In this document: piece by piece, positions 32,597 to 32,802 of the stretch
How the letters are laid out: every line of letters starts with the position of its first letter
Numbering within the stretch: the stretch's first letter is position 1
Made by a program: the position numbers and the translations under genes
The notes under the pieces: model-generated
The model's database searches: none
The model's input: the letters and a program-made list of their open reading frames with translations, nothing else
Told to the model about the DNA's origin: nothing
Origin: a virus
DNA: 32,802 bases
Virus record (IMG/VR): IMGVR_UViG_3300021076_000190
Coordinates: 1 to 32,802 of that record
Direction: 5' to 3' (one strand)

Positions 32597-32608
32597 AATA
32601 CTGAATAG

Positions 32609-32802
32609 TTATGTATGTCTATACCAATCACGGTATGGATATTTACTTAAGATTATTGGTTCGGCTTCTGGCCAGCGCCCTTGAATCACATTCATTGCAT
32701 ACGAATATGCAGGCCCGGGTTCTGTCATTATATATGGTTCAGCTTCCGGCCATCGTCCTTTGATTACCTGATAGGTATACCAATATGCCGCTTGCGGGTC
32801 TT
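32609..32802 (-). CDS. C-terminus of a GRWPEAEP-repeat protein
   Basis: Only the last 64 codons lie in the window. Two tandem copies of a unit of about 27 residues are seen: AYWYTYQVIKGRWPEAEPYI and AYSYAMNVIQGRWPEAEPII, followed by LSKYPYRDWYRHT. Such A-x-x-YA-x-x-VI-x-GRWPEAE repeats are frequent in proteins of unknown function in large T4-like phages. No role can be assigned. There is no in-frame CGG in the part seen. Confidence 0.7.
   Translation of the reverse strand, partial: DPQAAYWYTYQVIKGRWPEAEPYIMTEPGPAYSYAMNVIQGRWPEAEPIILSKYPYRDWYRHT

Overview
The window is a stretch of a large, AT-rich, T4-like tailed phage (contractile-tail myovirus, closest in style to the T4-like phages of marine bacteria). 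The call rests on a baseplate cluster (gp53, gp5-type hub with lysozyme, gp25, gp6, gp26, a gp51-like protein), the recombination nuclease pair gp46/gp47, and a gp55-type late sigma factor. The host cannot be named from the sequence.

Layout. Positions 1-24384 lie on the minus strand and hold structural genes: a repeat-rich fibre-like protein (cut by the window edge), a fibre with a tail-fibre C-terminal domain, a 259-aa virion protein, a 44-aa protein, a 3320-aa giant structural protein, gp6, a 19-aa ORF, gp25, gp5 with a C-terminal lysozyme, a hub-like protein, gp53 and a tube-cap-like protein. Positions 24439-28763 lie on the plus strand behind a near-perfect sigma70 promoter: gp55, gp47, gp46 and an unknown protein. 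A PD-(D/E)XK nuclease gene converges on them (minus). Next comes a 458-base gene-poor segment with eight iteron-like repeats and an AT-rich tract, then a 505-aa polymerase-palm-like replication protein (plus). The right end returns to minus-strand baseplate genes (43-aa protein, gp51-like, gp26) and the C-terminus of a repeat protein. A GATAAATA motif, close to the T4 late promoter TATAAATA, stands 18-71 bases before five minus-strand genes.

Main discovery. Five genes are broken in conceptual translation, and every break has the same form: an in-frame CGG followed by T or C, at which dropping the C restores the conserved protein with a glycine from GGT or GGC. I find 13 such CGGY sites: gp55 (2), gp46 (2, flanking the Walker A loop), the gene at 28228 (2), the nuclease (4) and the virion protein at 2846 (3). 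Two genes carry shifts that partly or wholly cancel, so they look intact to an ORF finder but are mistranslated. In a manual scan of about 10,500 codons I found no in-frame CGG left to read as arginine. The simplest reading is that CGG is unassigned or starved and tRNA-Gly reads the overlapping +1 GGY codon. This resembles the AGGY glycine shifts reported for Perkinsus mitochondrial cox1. I know of no such system in a phage. The affected proteins include the late sigma factor and the recombination nuclease, so late transcription and recombination would depend on the shift.
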